Below are positions 26,239 to 35,183 of a stretch of 64,000 nt of DNA, piece after piece (positions within the stretch are counted from its first letter, which is position 1; the number at the start of each line of letters is the position of its first letter). Source of the stretch: Eubacterium sp. (GTDB lineage Bacteria > Bacillota > Clostridia > Lachnospirales > Lachnospiraceae); NCBI GenBank assembly GCA_024690665.1, contig JAILOU010000011.1, positions 1 through 64,000 on the forward strand, written 5' to 3'. Made by a program: the position numbers and the translations under genes. Under the pieces are notes generated by a model that worked only from the letters and a program-made list of their open reading frames with translations, searched no databases and was not told the origin of the DNA.

Positions 26239-29200
26239 TTATTTTACAACAATCTTAAATGTCACCGTCTTTGTCAGCGATTTGTACTTTGCGTTACCTG
26301 CAGCCTTTACTTTTACCTTAACCCTATAGGTTCCCTTCTTTAAGCCCTTCTTGATCGTTACTTTTCCGGTCTTTTTGTTAATCTCGATTTTCTTATTGCC
26401 GGATTTCTTGGCATAAGTCACACTACCCTTCGCCTTCTTAACGGTTAAAACCTTGCTTACTTTGAGGGTCTGTTTGTTTTTCTTAAGTTTCTTGTACTTA
26501 ACCTTTGCCTTCTTAGCCTTCACCGTTAAGGTGTTGGTCTTTTTAGTGACGCTTTTCTTGTCTGATGTGTTATTAGAACTTTCTCCATCGTTGATATATG
26601 TGTTTGTATCGTTGTCCGAACTTTCATTTTCTTTTGTGAACTTAGCACTTACCACTTCACTGCTTAACTGACCGTCTGCTACTGCACACGCCTTAACTGT
26701 TGTGGTTGCTGTAAGATTAAGCTTCGTACTACCCGTAGCTTTTCCGGAATAATGCATGGCATTCGGTTCCGTGCCATCTGTGGTGTAATATATGGTCTCC
26801 CCTTCTTTTGCGGCGATTGTAATTGTCGTGCTATCTGTAAATGACTCTGAGCCGCTTATCTCAGGGGTTGCTGTTCTGCCACCTGTTATATCAGTAGATA
26901 CCGTAATCGGATCGCTTGCCTCATAATCATCCGTTGCAGCATATCTTACATAGCATGTCACCTGCTCATTCCCATTTGATACTGCGGTATTATTTGAACT
27001 ATAGGTTTTTCCACCGTCAAAACTGTATTCAATTGCATCTTCACTCTTATCTACGTTTACCGTCACATCATAATGAGACTGATCCGCTGAAATTGCCGAT
27101 CCGATTGACACTTTACTCTCTTCCAAAGCAGGATGAATTGCCGTGTATGTTACGATGACCGTTTCGCTCAGGATACAATCTTCATTTTTATACCCTACCA
27201 ACTTAAATGTAGTGGTTTTATCAATGGTAATAGACGTCACCTGTGAAATAATGCCCTCATAATTACTTGGAGTAGGCTCACTTCCATCCGTAGTATAAAG
27301 TACTTTTTGACCGATTAAATAAGGATTAATTTTTACTGTTAAACCGTCTGTTGTCATAAACGTATTTGAGGTATTTGAGCCATCAGATCTTGTAATCGTA
27401 GGAGTACCAGGTTGGTCATACGCTTCGCAGTCTACCTCTGTATATGACGACCTGATAATTCCCCCTTCCGCTACATATCGCACATAGCAGGTCACATCAT
27501 CTCCCTGTGATGTGACAATATTTTCTGAGCCGTAGGTTTCACCGTTGTCAAAGCTGTATTCTAATGTGCAACCATCAGCAGCCGGTGCATTTACCGTAAT
27601 CGTATAATATTTATAGTCCTCCGAAATCTTGCAACTTGCTGTTACTCCTTCAGGAGCGGTCGGTACCAGAGTTGTAGTGGTATTAAATGATAATTCGTCG
27701 CTTTTTGATGTCGTATAAGCATTCGATCCGACAAGCTGTGCATAAACCTTATAGTCTGTACTTGCAGTAAGCGTATCAAACGTAGCTGTGGCCTTGCCGT
27801 CTGATAACGCTACCGTCTGTGTACTCACCTGAGTTCCGCTCGAATCGAGTAGATAAAATACTACGCTTCCGACTGAATAATTAACATCGTCATTTTGATA
27901 ATTATAACCTGTTTTTCCCTTTGCAGGATTTCCGAGCTCATCGGTAACCTCGGCAGTAAACTCCCAGCTTGTGTCGGAGTTCTTTTTGACTTCCGAAATA
28001 GCCGTCGTTGTATCGCCCCGCAAAAACAGCTGGCCGTCTTGATTTATCATCGTACACGCGCTGTTATCGGGATGAAAATATAATTCGTAGCTGCTTAAAT
28101 TACTGCGTATTTCTTCGTAGCAGTACTCCATAAAGATTCCAAATCCGTCTGTTCCTTTACTTTCTTCATCCTCACAGATTGCAATTCCTATGTAAGCGCC
28201 ATAAGTTAAAGGCTTGTCTATTTCAATAGTATGAACACAAGAATACCTGACATCCACAAGATTACTCGTGATATTTGAACTGCCTGCAGTATTATTTTTT
28301 ACCACGGGATCCCCGGAAATATACAGTAGAAACTCTGTACTCCCCGCCAAACAAATACCACCGACACCTCTTGTTGCATGATTGTTTGTTATCTTGCCTC
28401 CGCGCAGAGACGTATAATAATCTTCAACTATTTGTATACCACCGCCTGTTACTGCAGTATTGCCGGTTACATCTCCTCCTAACATATAAAATGAACCTTG
28501 TGCTCTGTATATTCCACCTCCACCGCCATAGGTTGCCTTGTTATTTCTTATGGTTCCGCTTAACATGGCAAAAACCGAAGTTGCATTATCTCCATAAGTT
28601 TTACCGTCGTATTCAATCTTACCATCATTACCAGATGAAGCGATGGTTTCAACTCCTCCTCCATTTGTGTAGGATGTGTTACTCTCTATGGTTCCTCCAT
28701 CTAATACGAATGCCCCATGATTATAAACACCACCGCCGTCACAACTTGCATAATTATTGCTTATTGTTCCTCCCGTCATAATAAAATCGTTGAAATTTCC
28801 TACACCGCCGCCACATATTGTCATATAACCTACTTTGTGTCCAATATTGTTGCATATTGTTCCTCCTTCGAGGTTAAAAGTACCATTATTATATACGCCA
28901 ACTCCGTCACCGTCAGAATACGTCATAACATTTGCACATACCGTACCTTTCTTCATGCAAAGGACGCCATTGTTGGTTATACCGGCACCTGTATTTGAGG
29001 TAGATGATATTAAACCTCCGGTTATACAGCCTCCCGAAACGGTGACGTAGCTCGCATCGCTGTCCGGCTGTGTTGTACTGACCTGTGTTCCTCTATAATC
29101 GTTATCACTATAAGTTTTACTCATGGAAATATCACTATCTTTAGTGATAACATAATTTGTCTTAGAAGGATCACTGTCTACAATATTGAGGTATGCTACG

Positions 29201-29601
29201 TCAGATACCGATACCACACTTCCTTCATCTCCGGTGAAAATCAGTCCATATCCGTTTAAGTCAAGTTCAAGCGGATAGGATTCAGTTCCGCCTGTTACCT
29301 CTACTGTAGAAGACGTCTCTACATTTGCATTTAATTTAAGCACTACCTCCGATTCCTGATTAGTTACGGCATTCCACGCCGTAACTGCTTCCGAAAAATC
29401 CGTGTAGGTTGTGCTTTGTTCTGTTTTAGTGTTATCTTTGTAGATTAAAGTCGCTACTGTTGTCGAAGTATTTTCTTCTGCCCTCGCCGTAATACTCATC
29501 ATCGGCATTATACCAAGTATAAGTGCAATAGTAATAATTACCGCAAATAAGCTTCTCATCCCTCTTTTGTTGAATATTTCTGATGTAGTTATCAATTTCA
29601 A
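26239..29601 (-). CDS. Large secreted surface protein, beta-helix plus chitobiase-like repeats
   Basis: The 1120-residue protein has an N-terminal signal (SLFAVIITIALILGIMPMMS, then ARA-E). Residues ~150-430 are a right-handed beta-helix of short 'GGTISNN...GGGVYN' turns. Then come Ig/FN3-like segments and two chitobiase-like domains marked by YTTDGSEP and YTTDGTEP. The last ~110 residues are a lysine-rich beta module (VTIKKGLKKGTYRVKVKVKA) common in secreted proteins of this bacterial group. No LPXTG motif is seen. The annotated start is a TTG close behind AGAAGGGGG; an ATG at 29559 is an alternative. Probable adhesin or glycan-binding protein. Confidence 0.75.
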   Translation of the reverse strand: MKLITTSEIFNKRGMRSLFAVIITIALILGIMPMMSITARAEENTSTTVATLIYKDNTKTEQSTTYTDFSEAVTAWNAVTNQESEVVLKLNANVETSSTVEVTGGTESYPLELDLNGYGLIFTGDEGSVVSVSDVAYLNIVDSDPSKTNYVITKDSDISMSKTYSDNDYRGTQVSTTQPDSDASYVTVSGGCITGGLISSTSNTGAGITNNGVLCMKKGTVCANVMTYSDGDGVGVYNNGTFNLEGGTICNNIGHKVGYMTICGGGVGNFNDFIMTGGTISNNYASCDGGGVYNHGAFVLDGGTIESNTSYTNGGGVETIASSGNDGKIEYDGKTYGDNATSVFAMLSGTIRNNKATYGGGGGIYRAQGSFYMLGGDVTGNTAVTGGGIQIVEDYYTSLRGGKITNNHATRGVGGICLAGSTEFLLYISGDPVVKNNTAGSSNITSNLVDVRYSCVHTIEIDKPLTYGAYIGIAICEDEESKGTDGFGIFMEYCYEEIRSNLSSYELYFHPDNSACTMINQDGQLFLRGDTTTAISEVKKNSDTSWEFTAEVTDELGNPAKGKTGYNYQNDDVNYSVGSVVFYLLDSSGTQVSTQTVALSDGKATATFDTLTASTDYKVYAQLVGSNAYTTSKSDELSFNTTTTLVPTAPEGVTASCKISEDYKYYTITVNAPAADGCTLEYSFDNGETYGSENIVTSQGDDVTCYVRYVAEGGIIRSSYTEVDCEAYDQPGTPTITRSDGSNTSNTFMTTDGLTVKINPYLIGQKVLYTTDGSEPTPSNYEGIISQVTSITIDKTTTFKLVGYKNEDCILSETVIVTYTAIHPALEESKVSIGSAISADQSHYDVTVNVDKSEDAIEYSFDGGKTYSSNNTAVSNGNEQVTCYVRYAATDDYEASDPITVSTDITGGRTATPEISGSESFTDSTTITIAAKEGETIYYTTDGTEPNAMHYSGKATGSTKLNLTATTTVKACAVADGQLSSEVVSAKFTKENESSDNDTNTYINDGESSNNTSDKKSVTKKTNTLTVKAKKAKVKYKKLKKNKQTLKVSKVLTVKKAKGSVTYAKKSGNKKIEINKKTGKVTIKKGLKKGTYRVKVKVKAAGNAKYKSLTKTVTFKIVVK

Positions 29602-29723
29602 CTACCCCCTTCTATTAAAAATTTTGATCCCCAAATTATCCTCGAAGTTATTTTATCTAAGATATCCTTCTTTTTCTACTACCCCTAGGGATACCTTGTT
29701 CGTTTTTTTATATAAAAGGCTAC

Positions 29724-29765
29724 AAAAAAAGGGCCTCGCACTAATCACTTAGTGCGATAGCCCCT
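29724..29765 (-). terminator. Rho-independent terminator of the second MFS gene
   Basis: A long stem (GGGGCtaTCGCACTAA with TTAGTGCGAgGCCC) is followed on the minus strand by T7. It lies 37 bp past the stop at 29802. Confidence 0.85.
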
Positions 29766-29801
29766 TACTCGAATCATCTAGGTAATCCGTATGCAGACAC
29801 C

Positions 29802-31178
29802 TTATTTTCTATTTGCTAATTCGTCATCAATAGCTTTTCCTGCAGCTTCACGATATTTGTCATCTTTCGCTTTCACATGTTTCTTAGAGAAGAGTAACAT
29901 AAGGATGACACCAATCACGCCCATTATCAGCAAGAAGATAAATACGGATCTTGCTCCAAGAATAGCTGTTCCTGCTCCTGTTGCCATTAATGCAATAATG
30001 ATGGATGGTCCACAAGCTTCAAAAATATTACTAATTGGGTTGATAATACCAAATACACTTGGGAAATCCTCTCGACGCCAGTACTGTGCTGAAATGGATA
30101 CTGAGAAGTTTGAAGAAGCACCCATATATAATGCAATACAGATAAATGCAACTGCAAGCGGAGCGCCTGCTCCTGTTGCAACAGCTGCAATACCAAGGAC
30201 GCCGGCCAGAACCATAATACACATTGTAATGGTCATAGCTTTTTTCGTACCAACAGCTGTATCTATTACACCAATCACATAACTGCCAATTGCACCTGCA
30301 ACTGCAACCCCAAGCATAACCAATGTGTAGTTCAGTCCTTCAAATGCAGAAACAATCGCATTTGACTGAGTCATTACACCGGCAGAACCAATTAACAGGA
30401 AACCACATACAACGGTAGCAAACCATACGTCACGTGTTGTTAAAGTATGAGCGGCCGTCCATACGGTTGTACGTTTATTCTCAATCTCTTCTTCCATCAT
30501 AGCCTTTGCCACTTCAGGTGTAAGGTTTTTATCGTTATCTCGATATGCGCCTACCTGCTCCGGATAGTCCGCAAGAGCAACGATACATACGATTAAACCA
30601 ACCGTAGCGAGAATCAAAAATGGTAAGAATGATTTAAATACAGCAGGTGGCATGCCTTGTGCTAATGGTGCCATTGCTGAACCTGCAAAAATACCGGTAA
30701 TACCATTTGCAAATGGGAACGCGATGGTAGCAATACCCATTACAGTACCTTTTCTACGCGGGAACCACTGTCCTGCTAATACGGATACCAGGAATACACC
30801 ATATGTAGTAACCGCAACGTTTACAATAAAGAAAAGCACCTTCCATAATCCCAGATTTGCGCACTGTCCAATGCTCATATCAATTGGAATCAAACACATG
30901 CCATATGCAGCGGCGATTGCAACTATACCAATAATCACTGCCAGGCGTTTAACGCTTTTGATTCTTCCGAACAGACGTGAAAGAACGATCTGAATGATAA
31001 CACCCAAGATAGAGCCGATCGTTAATAACTGTCCTAATGGTGCGGCTCCGCCGTAAAAATCAGCTAAAATATTAACCGGATAATTACGAAATACCATGAA
31101 CGAAACCATGCCTGTAAACATGACAAACATCAGTAACCATCCACGGGCACCAAAACCTAATGATTTTTTTTGTTCCAT
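29802..31178 (-). CDS. MFS transporter
   Basis: The 458-residue protein has about twelve helices. SRLFGRIKSVKRLAVIIG is the loop between helices 2 and 3, and QWFPRRKGTVMGIATIAFPF is the OFA-like central signature, so it is a paralogue of the transporter at 22456-23727. The lysine-rich C-terminal tail (SKKHVKAKDDKYREAAG) is cytoplasmic. It is a single gene with its own terminator; the substrate is unknown. Confidence 0.8.
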   Translation of the reverse strand: MEQKKSLGFGARGWLLMFVMFTGMVSFMVFRNYPVNILADFYGGAAPLGQLLTIGSILGVIIQIVLSRLFGRIKSVKRLAVIIGIVAIAAAYGMCLIPIDMSIGQCANLGLWKVLFFIVNVAVTTYGVFLVSVLAGQWFPRRKGTVMGIATIAFPFANGITGIFAGSAMAPLAQGMPPAVFKSFLPFLILATVGLIVCIVALADYPEQVGAYRDNDKNLTPEVAKAMMEEEIENKRTTVWTAAHTLTTRDVWFATVVCGFLLIGSAGVMTQSNAIVSAFEGLNYTLVMLGVAVAGAIGSYVIGVIDTAVGTKKAMTITMCIMVLAGVLGIAAVATGAGAPLAVAFICIALYMGASSNFSVSISAQYWRREDFPSVFGIINPISNIFEACGPSIIIALMATGAGTAILGARSVFIFLLIMGVIGVILMLLFSKKHVKAKDDKYREAAGKAIDDELANRK

Positions 31179-31377
31179 AAAAATACCTCCCTTTGCTTTG
31201 AAACCCCAAGGCCAATTTATAAATTCTTTATTTTTATTATATGCTATGTTTATAATTATAACAACCTTAGTAGGAAAAATTGTCTATTTTTTTAACAACC
31301 GGTCTAGTGCTCCTAGTATGCGTCCTCGAACGCTGCGTTCAAGGCTCTGAAGGTCGCAGATTAGTATCTATTGGAGT

Positions 31378-31490
31378 GACTAAAAAAGGACCATCCCTTC
31401 GGATGATCCTTTTAGTCGATGCGACAGGATTTGCGACGGCGCACCGCGCCTAGTCCTTTAGAGAAAGATTTTATAATTCAAGAATACTGA
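31378..31490. repeat. Direct repeat 1 flanking the DUF4143 ATPase, with tRNA-Pro 3' end
   Basis: This 113-bp segment recurs at 33005-33120 with only a few differences. It contains the terminator hairpin CCATCCcTTCGGATGatCC and CGATGCGACAGGATTT, the last nucleotides of the tRNA-Pro gene and its downstream terminator as found at 33258-33308. After GGATTT it departs from the tRNA. Upstream (31179-31377) a further GCGTCCTCGAACGC patch resembles a decayed tRNA-Pro anticodon arm. I see no gene in 31179-31547. Confidence 0.7.
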
Positions 31491-31547
31491 AAGAAAGGGA
31501 CTTCCGGAGCCTCTGACCTGTATGTACATACATTTTGATGTATACTT

Positions 31548-32849
31548 TTACCACATAATAAGGCTATCGTCCAGAAGGAAGTCCTCTATTCCGACATATT
31601 GAATCCCGTTCTCATCTTGCCAGGGCTTTATATAGTCCTTTACGACAACAATTTTTTTAAATGAATCCGGTATTCTGATCAGCGAACCAATCTCCTGCTC
31701 TTTCTTGTCGGGTTCAGCAATGGATAATGCAGATTGGATATAACATCTCTCATTACCGTTATTTACTACAAAGTCAACCTCTAGCTGCTTGCGGATGTTT
31801 TTCCCATGTTCATCCCTGCAGTTCTGTTCCACGATGCCAACATCAACATCATATCCCCGCCGGATCAAATCATTGAAAAGAACATTTTCCATCAAATGTG
31901 TCTCTTCTAACTGTCTGAATCCCAATCTGGCGTTACGCAATCCCGGATCGGAATAATAATACTTTACAGGTGTCTTGATATACTTTCTCCCCTTTATATC
32001 ATACCGTTCTGCCTTCCGAAGCAAAAAAGCATTCATAAAGTAGCCTATATAGGTATCGATCGTATCGGGTGCGACTTTCATCTGCCTTTCGCTGGCAAAA
32101 GTATTTGAAAGCCTGCTCGGATTGGTCAACGAACCAATCCCCGAAGCCAGAACGTTCAGGAGAATCTCCAGGACCTCAACGTTGTTCTTTATCTGGTGTC
32201 GTTCCAGCACATCTTTAATATATGTCTGGCTAAACAGATCCCTCAGATAATGGCTTCTCTCCTTATGCGATTCCAGCGTCCACACCAGAGGCATACCACC
32301 ATAGGTATAGTAATCTCTCCATGCGCCACGCTTGTCCCCTTCATAATGCTCATATACCTCGGCAAAGGAAAGTGGATTTACACGAATTTCATCACCCCGA
32401 TCCCGAAACTGGGTAAGGATATCTGTTGAAAGCATTCTGGAATTACTTCCCGTCACATAAATATCTACATTAGGAAGCTTCATGAGTCCCAATACGACAT
32501 CAATAAAAGTAATCTTTTCATTAGGATCATCCACATATTGATTTTGGACTTCGGTTACAAACTGAATTTCATCAATAAAAATATAATAGCGTTTATTCTT
32601 GTCAGACATCCGTTCTTTCACAGCTTTGTTCAACTCAAAGGGATTTCGGTATCTGGCATTGTCGATTTCATCCAAAGCAAACGTTACAATCTGATCCTCC
32701 CCTATACCAGAGTCCAAAAGATACTGCCGATAAAGCACAAAGAGAAGGTAGGACTTTCCACTCCGACGAAGGCCGGTAATAACCTTAATACGTCCATTGT
32801 CTTTTTTTCGTATCAATTGATTTATGTATTGCTTTCGTGCATACTGCAT
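31548..32849 (-). CDS. AAA ATPase with DUF4143 domain
   Basis: The 433-residue protein has Walker A (GLRRSGKSY, about residues 26-34), Walker B with YYIFIDEIQFV, a sensor-like YVTGSNSRMLS and arginine residues in LTQFRDRGDEIRV. The C-terminal third has the nuclease-like DUF4143 pattern (YYSDPGLRNARLGFRQ, then ENVLFNDLIRRGYDV and a QLEVDFVV segment). Such ATPases are widespread, often in mobile or variable loci, and lack an assigned role. It stands alone between two direct repeats and behind a promoter flanked by paired 30-bp repeats. AGGAGG precedes the start. Confidence 0.9.
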   Translation of the reverse strand: MQYARKQYINQLIRKKDNGRIKVITGLRRSGKSYLLFVLYRQYLLDSGIGEDQIVTFALDEIDNARYRNPFELNKAVKERMSDKNKRYYIFIDEIQFVTEVQNQYVDDPNEKITFIDVVLGLMKLPNVDIYVTGSNSRMLSTDILTQFRDRGDEIRVNPLSFAEVYEHYEGDKRGAWRDYYTYGGMPLVWTLESHKERSHYLRDLFSQTYIKDVLERHQIKNNVEVLEILLNVLASGIGSLTNPSRLSNTFASERQMKVAPDTIDTYIGYFMNAFLLRKAERYDIKGRKYIKTPVKYYYSDPGLRNARLGFRQLEETHLMENVLFNDLIRRGYDVDVGIVEQNCRDEHGKNIRKQLEVDFVVNNGNERCYIQSALSIAEPDKKEQEIGSLIRIPDSFKKIVVVKDYIKPWQDENGIQYVGIEDFLLDDSLIMW

Positions 32850-32865
32850 TGCCTTGCTCCTCCTG

Positions 32866-32972
32866 AAATTTTTGCGGCATTCCGCATTTTTTTCACAAAT
32901 ATCATATCATGATTCAAACATATGCTGCAAGATTTATTTCTAAAATTTTTGCGGTATTCCGCATTTTTTTCA
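32866..32972 (-). promoter_or_regulatory. ATPase promoter bracketed by two 30-bp operator-like repeats
   Basis: Two 30-bp direct repeats (32866-32895 and 32943-32972) differ at one base; each holds TGCGG-N4-CCGCA in an AT-rich frame. Between them lies a minus-strand promoter: TTGCAG (32930-32925), 18 bp, TATGAT (32906-32901). The downstream copy covers the transcribed start region, and its inner dyad begins 23 bp before the start codon. This geometry fits autorepression with looping or cooperative binding. The rest of 32850-33290 holds direct repeat 2 and the tRNA terminator. Confidence 0.65.
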
Positions 32973-33004
32973 TCCAACACCGAATATGTGCATTCTGATA
33001 GATC

Positions 33005-33120
33005 GACTAAAAAAAAAAACCATCCCTTCGGATGATCCTTTTTAGCCGATGCGACAGGATTTGCGACGACGCACCGCGCCTAGTCCTTTAGGGAAAGATT
33101 TTAAAACTCATAAATACTGA
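33005..33120. repeat. Direct repeat 2 flanking the DUF4143 ATPase, with tRNA-Pro 3' end
   Basis: This is the second copy of the ~115-bp repeat seen at 31378-31490, in the same orientation. It begins GACTAAAAAA, includes the terminator-like hairpin and CGATGCGACAGGATTT, and ends AAATACTGA. The ATPase gene and its promoter lie exactly between the two copies (about 1.5 kb). Confidence 0.7.
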
Positions 33121-33257
33121 TCTCTCTTAATCTCCACAGATTTCCTCGCTTTCAATTTCAGGCACATGTGCCAAGTTATTTTAGAGTTATGTTTGCATAA
33201 TAGTTATCTGATTTCAACCATATACTTTCCAAATCAGGCACTTCTTCCTCCAGACAT

Positions 33258-33287
33258 AAAAAGGACCATCCTTTCGGATGATCCTTT
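33258..33287 (-). terminator. Terminator of the tRNA-Pro gene
   Basis: GGACCATCC/GGATGATCC forms a stem around TTTC with one mismatch, followed on the minus strand by T5, directly after the tRNA. The same hairpin is present in both direct repeats around the ATPase. Confidence 0.85.
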
Positions 33288-33290
33288 GCG

Positions 33291-33364
33291 TCGATGCGAC
33301 AGGATTTGAACCTGCGACCTCTGCGTCCCGAACGCAGCGCTCTACCAAACTGAGCCACGCATCG
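33291..33364 (-). tRNA. tRNA-Pro (anticodon CGG)
   Basis: The 74-nt gene folds into a full cloverleaf. The acceptor arms CGATGCG/CGCATCG pair perfectly, GCTC/GAGC forms the D-arm, the anticodon stem is CTGCG/CGCAG around TTCGGGA, and GGTTCAAAT forms the T-loop. Positions 34-36 read CGG, decoding the CCG proline codon; C1-G72 fits a proline tRNA. The CCA end is not encoded. Confidence 0.9.
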
Positions 33365-33513
33365 CTATTATTTTTTTTTGCTGCTTCGCAGCGCTCTGCA
33401 AACTCACTAGATTCATCTGCGACCTTCGGTCTTGATTCATCAAGTGTTTTGCATGCCTCGCACGTATGATGCTGTCTTCGCTTCGCTCGCCACCATCTTA
33501 GTGCTCTGGCGAT

Positions 33514-33534
33514 ACCAAACTGAGCCACGCATCG
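33514..33534 (-). pseudogene. Detached 5' half of a second tRNA-Pro copy
   Basis: The minus strand here repeats the first 21 nt of the tRNA-Pro gene (acceptor arm CGATGCG, then TGGCTCAGTTTGGT) and then diverges. It lies 150 bp upstream of the intact gene and just downstream of the strong promoter at 33553-33581. The rest of 33365-33693 contains a poly-T tract and GC-rich, tRNA-like fragments but no gene. Confidence 0.7.
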
Positions 33535-33552
33535 TTATTTAGTCACTCGATT

Positions 33553-33581
33553 ATATTAATTCTTTTTTGATGCACTGTCAA
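33553..33581 (-). promoter_or_regulatory. Strong promoter of the tRNA-Pro locus
   Basis: TTGACA (33581-33576) and TAATAT (33558-33553) are separated by 17 bp on the minus strand. Transcription would begin near 33546, pass through the detached 5' half and reach the intact tRNA about 180 nt later. Confidence 0.75.
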
Positions 33582-33638
33582 GGAAAAAATTTCATCTAAA
33601 TGGTCACGTCTTTCGTCATGTTCACTGTTCATATAACA

Positions 33639-33680
33639 AAAGGTCTTCTATGATTTATCGTTACATCATAGAAGACCTTT
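33639..33680 (-). terminator. Rho-independent terminator of the flavoprotein operon
   Basis: AAGGTCTTCTATGAT pairs with ATCATAGAAGACCTT around a 10-nt loop, and the minus strand continues TTTTG. It lies 14 bp past the stop at 33694. Confidence 0.85.
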
Positions 33681-33693
33681 CATCAAATTCTAT

Positions 33694-35154
33694 TTAGTCT
33701 TCCAGCTCATCAATATAATCCGCAGCTGACTCTCCTGCCATACGACCGGAGTTTACTGCCCATCCCATGGAATTTCCAGGGAGTGTAAAGTTGTAACTGT
33801 CTCCGTAAAGTGTGTTGGCATCATTACCTGCACTGTAAAGACCCGGAATAATCTGCTCATTATTATCAAATACTTCGCAGTACTTGTTGACTCTTACGCC
33901 ACCGATGGTTCCATATGCAGCCACATAGAACTTGCCGACTCTGTATTTGCCTTTGCCGGTGATTGGATGCAGGAATTTCGGATTCTTGTTGAACTGAGAG
34001 TCATAACCACAGTCACACATATCGTTGTAATCTTCGATGGTCTCTTCGAGCTTTTCAGCATCGATGCCCAGCTTTTCAGCGAGTTCTTCAATTGACTCTG
34101 CTTCAAAGTAACCGTCATAGCCTTCTTCTACGGCACGTTCGAATTCCGGTTCAACTGCCATAAATGCTTCTTCCGGATGCACGATATCAAAGATATCCGG
34201 ACCATTTTTCTTGTAGTACTTTAAGATGCCGTCGTCCATGATACAGTAAGCATAGTTGCCCGGCTGGATGTCGATGGCATTACCGGTAAATGTCGTATTG
34301 CCCATACGGTCCTCATTCATGAAACGATCGCCTCGCTGGTTAATCAGCAGGTTCGGCTGACGAAGAACAGCATCAAGTAAGAAATAATTCATGTTGTCTT
34401 TCAGCTGGTAGATCTTCTCAACATTAGCACCATACTTCATGGCCCCGACCTTCCACATCATGTTCAGACCGTCACCACTTGTGCCCGGCACGTTGAATGG
34501 GAAGAAGTCCTCCCAGAGATTGTAGCCAAAGTTTTCCTTGAGCATCTCAGCATTTGTACCAAATCCACCGGTTGCAACGATGACAGCTTTTGCACGGGCT
34601 TCGATTTCTTCACCATCTTTATCCACAGCCTTAACGCCAACGCATTTGCCATCTTCCATAATCAGTTCCTTAACCGGAGTCTCTAAGAAGATTTCGCTGC
34701 CGAGTTCTCTTGCCTTATCCGTTAAGATACGAACCATAGGACCGGCTGCACGTGGTCCGATTACACCATTTTCCGGCTTCACGATATGCCAGGTAGCTGC
34801 AGATTCTGCAAAGTAACGGAATGCGCCGGCGAACTCAACGCCCAGATCTTCGAGCCACTCGATTGTATCAGATGACTTGTCAAAATAAGTCTGTACCAGA
34901 TCGGCATCTACCTGATAATGTGTATACTTCATATGAATATCATAAGCTTCATCTTTTGTAATCGAATCAAACTGTCTTTTTTGAATCTTTGTTTCAAGAC
35001 CAAGAGGTCCCATACCCATGTTGGCAGCTCCACCGGTTGTATTCGCCTTTTCAAATACAATCGAATCAAGACCTGCTTCCCCAACAGTTACGGCTGCTGC
35101 AAGGCCGGCAGGGCCTGCTGCTACTACAATTACATCTGTTTCCATAGTTTTCAT
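33694..35154 (-). CDS. Fumarate reductase-like FAD-dependent oxidoreductase
   Basis: The 486-residue flavoprotein begins with the dinucleotide motif VVAAGPAGLAAA, in which the first glycine of the usual GxGPAG is alanine. TTGGAANMGMG and a C-terminal SAGNDANTLYG ... SGRMAGESAADYI complete the FAD site of the fumarate reductase/ketosteroid dehydrogenase group. There is no haem or FMN-transferase domain and no signal peptide, so it should act in the cytoplasm. It is the last gene of a three-gene operon with two Fe-S electron-transfer proteins, implying NAD(P)H-driven reduction of an unsaturated carboxylate or similar acceptor. The substrate is unknown. Confidence 0.85.
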   Translation of the reverse strand: MKTMETDVIVVAAGPAGLAAAVTVGEAGLDSIVFEKANTTGGAANMGMGPLGLETKIQKRQFDSITKDEAYDIHMKYTHYQVDADLVQTYFDKSSDTIEWLEDLGVEFAGAFRYFAESAATWHIVKPENGVIGPRAAGPMVRILTDKARELGSEIFLETPVKELIMEDGKCVGVKAVDKDGEEIEARAKAVIVATGGFGTNAEMLKENFGYNLWEDFFPFNVPGTSGDGLNMMWKVGAMKYGANVEKIYQLKDNMNYFLLDAVLRQPNLLINQRGDRFMNEDRMGNTTFTGNAIDIQPGNYAYCIMDDGILKYYKKNGPDIFDIVHPEEAFMAVEPEFERAVEEGYDGYFEAESIEELAEKLGIDAEKLEETIEDYNDMCDCGYDSQFNKNPKFLHPITGKGKYRVGKFYVAAYGTIGGVRVNKYCEVFDNNEQIIPGLYSAGNDANTLYGDSYNFTLPGNSMGWAVNSGRMAGESAADYIDELED

Positions 35155-35183
35155 GCTATCTTCCTCCTCATAAGCATCTTATA

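Noticed and set aside
28275..28781. 168-codon plus-strand frame inside the giant surface protein gene
   Set aside because: It is the antisense of the repetitive beta-helix region, which yields long frames by composition bias; its product is rich in Tyr/His/Leu with no domain.
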